Of a stretch of DNA of 64,000 nucleotides, positions 60,800 through 64,000 are shown one piece after another. The first letter of the stretch is position 1; each line of letters begins with the position of its first letter. The DNA comes from Selaginella tamariscina. Lineage: Eukaryota > Streptophyta > Lycopodiopsida > Selaginellales > Selaginellaceae. The stretch covers positions 592,330 through 656,329 of the forward strand of contig PUQB01000058.1 of the NCBI GenBank assembly GCA_003024785.1, read 5' to 3'. The position numbers and the translations under genes are program-made. Under the pieces are notes generated by a model that had not been told where the DNA came from, did no database searches, and saw only the letters and a program-made list of their open reading frames with translations.

Positions 60800-63258
60800 A
60801 GTATTGTAAGCTTGACACCACATATAATTATGCACATATTGGATCACATATTACAACTTTAGCTAATAGAAAGATTTGTACAACTTTTTAATTACAAGAC
60901 GATGTCTCATGTGCTTGTCGAGAACATTAGAATCATGGTAAGTGTGGAGAAAGCATGGAATGAAGACTGAAGGCACCACTAATCATAAATGATTATCTGA
61001 ATCCATTCTCACAAAATAAAGAAAGTCATCATGAAGGTGATATTGAGCATGTAAATACTTAAATGACAAGTCATTAACCAGCAATGCAAGATTTTTAAAC
61101 CTACCATGAAACATTCAGATCCATAGCTTGAACTTCATGAATCTTATCTTAAGAAGGCAAATCTAGCATTGCACCTTGCGGACATTGAACATCAAGCACA
61201 TTAATTGCTAATGACATTGAATCTTCGTTTAGAAAATTCACTGATGCTGGAATAATTGACTCCTCAGGAACAAAAGAAGAGCAAAAAAGAGCATTAGCAT
61301 CAACTATGGAACTCCTTGGGCAATGAATGTCCATCATACGTTGGAAAGATGTTAGAGCATTGTTCAAACTGAAAGGTATCACCGAGAACTCATATAAGTC
61401 AAATGGTGTTTAAAAAATAGTTTTGAGAATGTCCATGTTGGCTATCGAAATTTACTAATATTTAAAGGCACGATTTAGCTTGGTGAACCAACGATTCCAC
61501 CTTAGTCGATTCAAAAGATTTATAATATGAGGAAGTAAGTAAATATTTAGAATAGTTACATCATTTAACAGGCGATAGTTGATGCAAAACCAAACTTATC
61601 CTACTTCGTCACAAAATGAGGTTTACATGCTAAAGGACTTTGAAATTTTGTATAACACCCTTGTCTAACATTTTCTTAACATTTGTTTGTAATATCTTAA
61701 GCTCCTTTAGTAATCGATGTTGAACATGTACTTTGATTGGCCTAGCATCCTCAATTGGAATAAGGTGATGTATTGCAATCTTGGCCTTAGACGACAAGTC
61801 AAAGTTAAAGAAATCACTATATTCATTCTTGAATTGATTAATAACTATATCACAACGATTATCTAAGGGATTTAAAGAGGGAATAAAAAAGTATGAAGAA
61901 AAGATGATAGGAAGTAAGGGTGAAATAAAAGTAATTGAAGGAAAGATAAAAGTAAATGGACGCAGTGGAATAAAAGTAAGAAAAAAGAAGAAAGATGAAG
62001 AAGAGTCACATTTGATATGATTGTGAGTCAACAATCCATACCAAAAATAACATCAAAAGTTTGACACTTGCAAAGATTAAAACTCAAGCTCACAACCGTC
62101 TACATGAATAAATATGTCAGTCTCATCCTGTGAAAAACATGAATGTGTTCATTCTCATAAAAAATGAAGATTAATTCTATTGCATAGCACAAATGAAAAT
62201 GGCAACGTATAGCAATAAATTGAGAAATATAAGACAAAAACGAGCATGTATTAACTAACACTAAAAGAAAAATAAAACATGTTATGTTATCAAATTAAAG
62301 TTGAAAATTAAAGACCGAATGAATTAATGCCAAGTGAACCTCTTGATGATACTCTTAAAAGAAAGATGAAAGGGTCACCAACTTATTCACATGAGAACCC
62401 TCCTTTACTTATGCAATTCTTTATTTTTTTTAAAAATCCACTACATCAAGACCTTCCACTACAACAATGCCAACTAGACACCTTCACCATGGAATGGAGG
62501 ATGTCAATCGGAGAAACGTTGACAGTGCTGATACATGTGTCAAATTACATCACACGCTCAACAATGGACTACACACATAGGTAGCAACAGCATCAACCTC
62601 CATCAGAGTAGGACCATCCCCAACGTGAAGTGGAATTATAACATGTGAATGTCTCATATTGTTGTGCTAGCCGCAGAGCATCATTATGGATCACTAGATC
62701 CAGTGCATACACAAGCCCCACAAGGTCTTGACGAAGTGCTGGTTACAACATACCTCACTTGATGCGCTCTAACATATTAGGCTTGACATGAAGTAAAAGG
62801 CTTTAAAAGCAAACACTAAACTACATCACTAACTCAAATAACTCTTGATGAATACAATGCAATTGTTGGAAAGCATCGTCATAGTCATCTGCCCAAATGT
62901 GTGTTTGAAGACTGCTAAAAGAGTATTCCAATCATCACAAGTTGTTGTGTTCAAACCATTGTACTACTACAACGCCATCTTTTAAAAACAAGTAAAAAAT
63001 TTGCACAAACACCAAACATTGTCTTAAGAATAATATGTGTGACCACTGTAAAGTGATCAAACCAATGATACACATCATTCTCAAGACTTCCACACAGAAG
63101 AAATTTGGCTAGACTTGAGGATTCGTAGTAGGAGCATGAGGAGTAGCACCTTGTGTTATACAATCAATTGAGTCTAATTATTCAACTGCACTTGAATAAC
63201 ATCTAACAATTGCATGAGTAGTTTCTCCACATAAAGGATTCGCTTGTTGCGTAGCCAT
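60800..63258 (-). pseudogene. Minus-strand Ty3/gypsy element remnant
   Basis: Reading leftward, a gag-like start MATQQANPLCGETTHAIVRC at 63,258 leads into decayed gag sequence (LLCGSLENDVYHWFDHF near 63,090). The N-terminal reverse-transcriptase region lies at 62,034-61,630 (YSDFFNFDLSSKAKIAIHHL, then RLLKELKILQTNVKKMLDKG), typical of gypsy pol before the catalytic core. At 61,382 the conserved IPFSLNNALTSFQRMMD appears, after which the frame jumps to an unrelated or RNase H-tail-like stretch (61,330-61,149). The catalytic core, RNase H body and integrase are mostly missing. The solo LTR lies just beyond its 3' side. Confidence 0.75.
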
Positions 63259-63814
63259 GAATGAAAAAAAGAGAGTAAATCTACAAGAACAAAATAAATC
63301 TGAACAATGGAAAAGTTAAATAAGATTTATATAAAAAAAGACACAAATCCGAACATTATGTAGGAACAATTAAAGGTGCCCCTCACCTCCACCAATATGA
63401 AAGTTCTAAATACAGAAATGTATATATTATATTAGCTTGAAACCCTATTATTTCTGTATTATATATATACAAGAGCGAGTGATCCATATTAAAACTAATT
63501 AAACAATATACAAGAGTGAGTGGACCATATTTAAACTAATTGGACATGTATCAAAATCCTATTATATTAATAATAAGTTGTAGCCGTTACGAGACGTAAT
63601 ATAATAATTAGTTTTTAGGATACTTATTCATGCTTATTAAATAGTGCAACTTTATTTTTTTTTAAATAATAATTACAATAATTGATTTTCACAAATTAAA
63701 AATCTTAAGACAACATTATTTTATATATAATATAATACGTTATACTCAATTAATTTAATTTAAAATTATATGATAATTAAATTAACTAATTAATTAATGT
63801 ATATATTTAGTTAT
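63259..63814. other. AT-rich spacer; no gene seen
   Basis: It includes two short near-repeats of ATACAAGAGYGAGTGRWCCATATT (63,467 and 63,509). No coding support. Confidence 0.5.
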
Positions 63815-64000
63815 TTACTTTAATAATAAATTAGCCCCTTCTTGTGAACGTGAGGTACGATTAATCTTATTCTTAAACGCTTTGATCTTTACACCTGGAT
63901 TCAAGCAGAAAGACTTCCGCTTGTCATCCAAGGTGACCACGCGCTTCATATCCCACTCCAACCGTGACAGATCGTTGGTTCTCTTGCCGCTTACCAGCGT
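63815..64000 (-). CDS. C-terminal end of an unidentified protein, cut by the window edge
   Basis: The minus strand is open from the window edge to a TAA at 63,817-63,815, giving 61 codons with higher GC than the surroundings, as in RUVBL2. It reads SGKRTNDLSRLEWDMKRVVT, DDKRKSFCLNPGVKIKAFKN, then a basic end. GC content and charged sequence suggest a real exon. A splice donor-like CTG|GTAAGC lies at the very edge, so the exact exon boundary is open. I do not recognise the family. Confidence 0.45.
   Translation of the reverse strand, partial: TLVSGKRTNDLSRLEWDMKRVVTLDDKRKSFCLNPGVKIKAFKNKINRTSRSQEGANLLLK

Overview
This is a nuclear window from an AT-rich, intron-rich eukaryote. The gene families point to a streptophyte (plant lineage): genes of the AUX1/LAX auxin-influx family, an LRR receptor-like remnant, Ty3/gypsy and plant-type L1 retroelements. 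A gene with Sfi1-like centrin-binding repeats suggests a lineage that still builds centrioles or basal bodies (charophyte alga, bryophyte, lycophyte, fern or similar). The lineage placement is inference; no marker fixes the species.

Layout. 1-10.7 kb is decayed retroelement sequence: a Ty3/gypsy pol fragment joined to a partial LTR, an unrecognised intron-containing remnant, an RNase H remnant, a 5' LTR with primer binding site and gag start, and a heavily C-to-T decayed LTR. 11.1-12.6 kb is an LRR receptor-like pseudogene. 12.6-28.1 kb holds copies of one unusual gene: coiled coil, then about ten Sfi1-like repeats, then kelch repeats. A truncated copy lies at 12.6-15.0 kb, the main copy at 16.4-20.6 kb, and a kelch-only copy at 25.8-26.8 kb. 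Two inverted copies of its 5' part lie at 20.7-21.85 and 26.85-28.1 kb.

22.0-55.1 kb is a tandem array of AUX1/LAX-like genes in two subfamilies. A, B and C (22.1, 30.5, 41.8 kb) are close paralogues, each damaged by small indels. D (47.6-49.4 kb) is intact, with seven exons coding for about 435 residues. E (50 kb) and F (53.5 kb) are relics of D type. A plant L1 LINE (33,388-37,691), flanked by a 15-bp target-site duplication, is inserted in the 3' flank of copy B; the matching empty site survives beside copy A. Two copies of a degenerate minus-strand gene I cannot identify lie at 38.5-41.0 kb.

55.5-57.7 kb is RUVBL2 (Reptin, a conserved AAA+ ATPase): five exons and 462 codons once two apparent indels are discounted. 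58.9-60.76 kb is a solo LTR with 5-bp target-site duplication, inserted beside a minus-strand Ty3/gypsy remnant (60.8-63.3 kb). The end of an unidentified minus-strand gene runs off the right edge.

Functionally the window is not one pathway. It is a housekeeping gene next to a rapidly duplicating segment carrying putative auxin-influx-type carriers and a putative centrin-binding/kelch protein. Small indels are common between recent copies, so decay and assembly error must be separated before calling loss of function.
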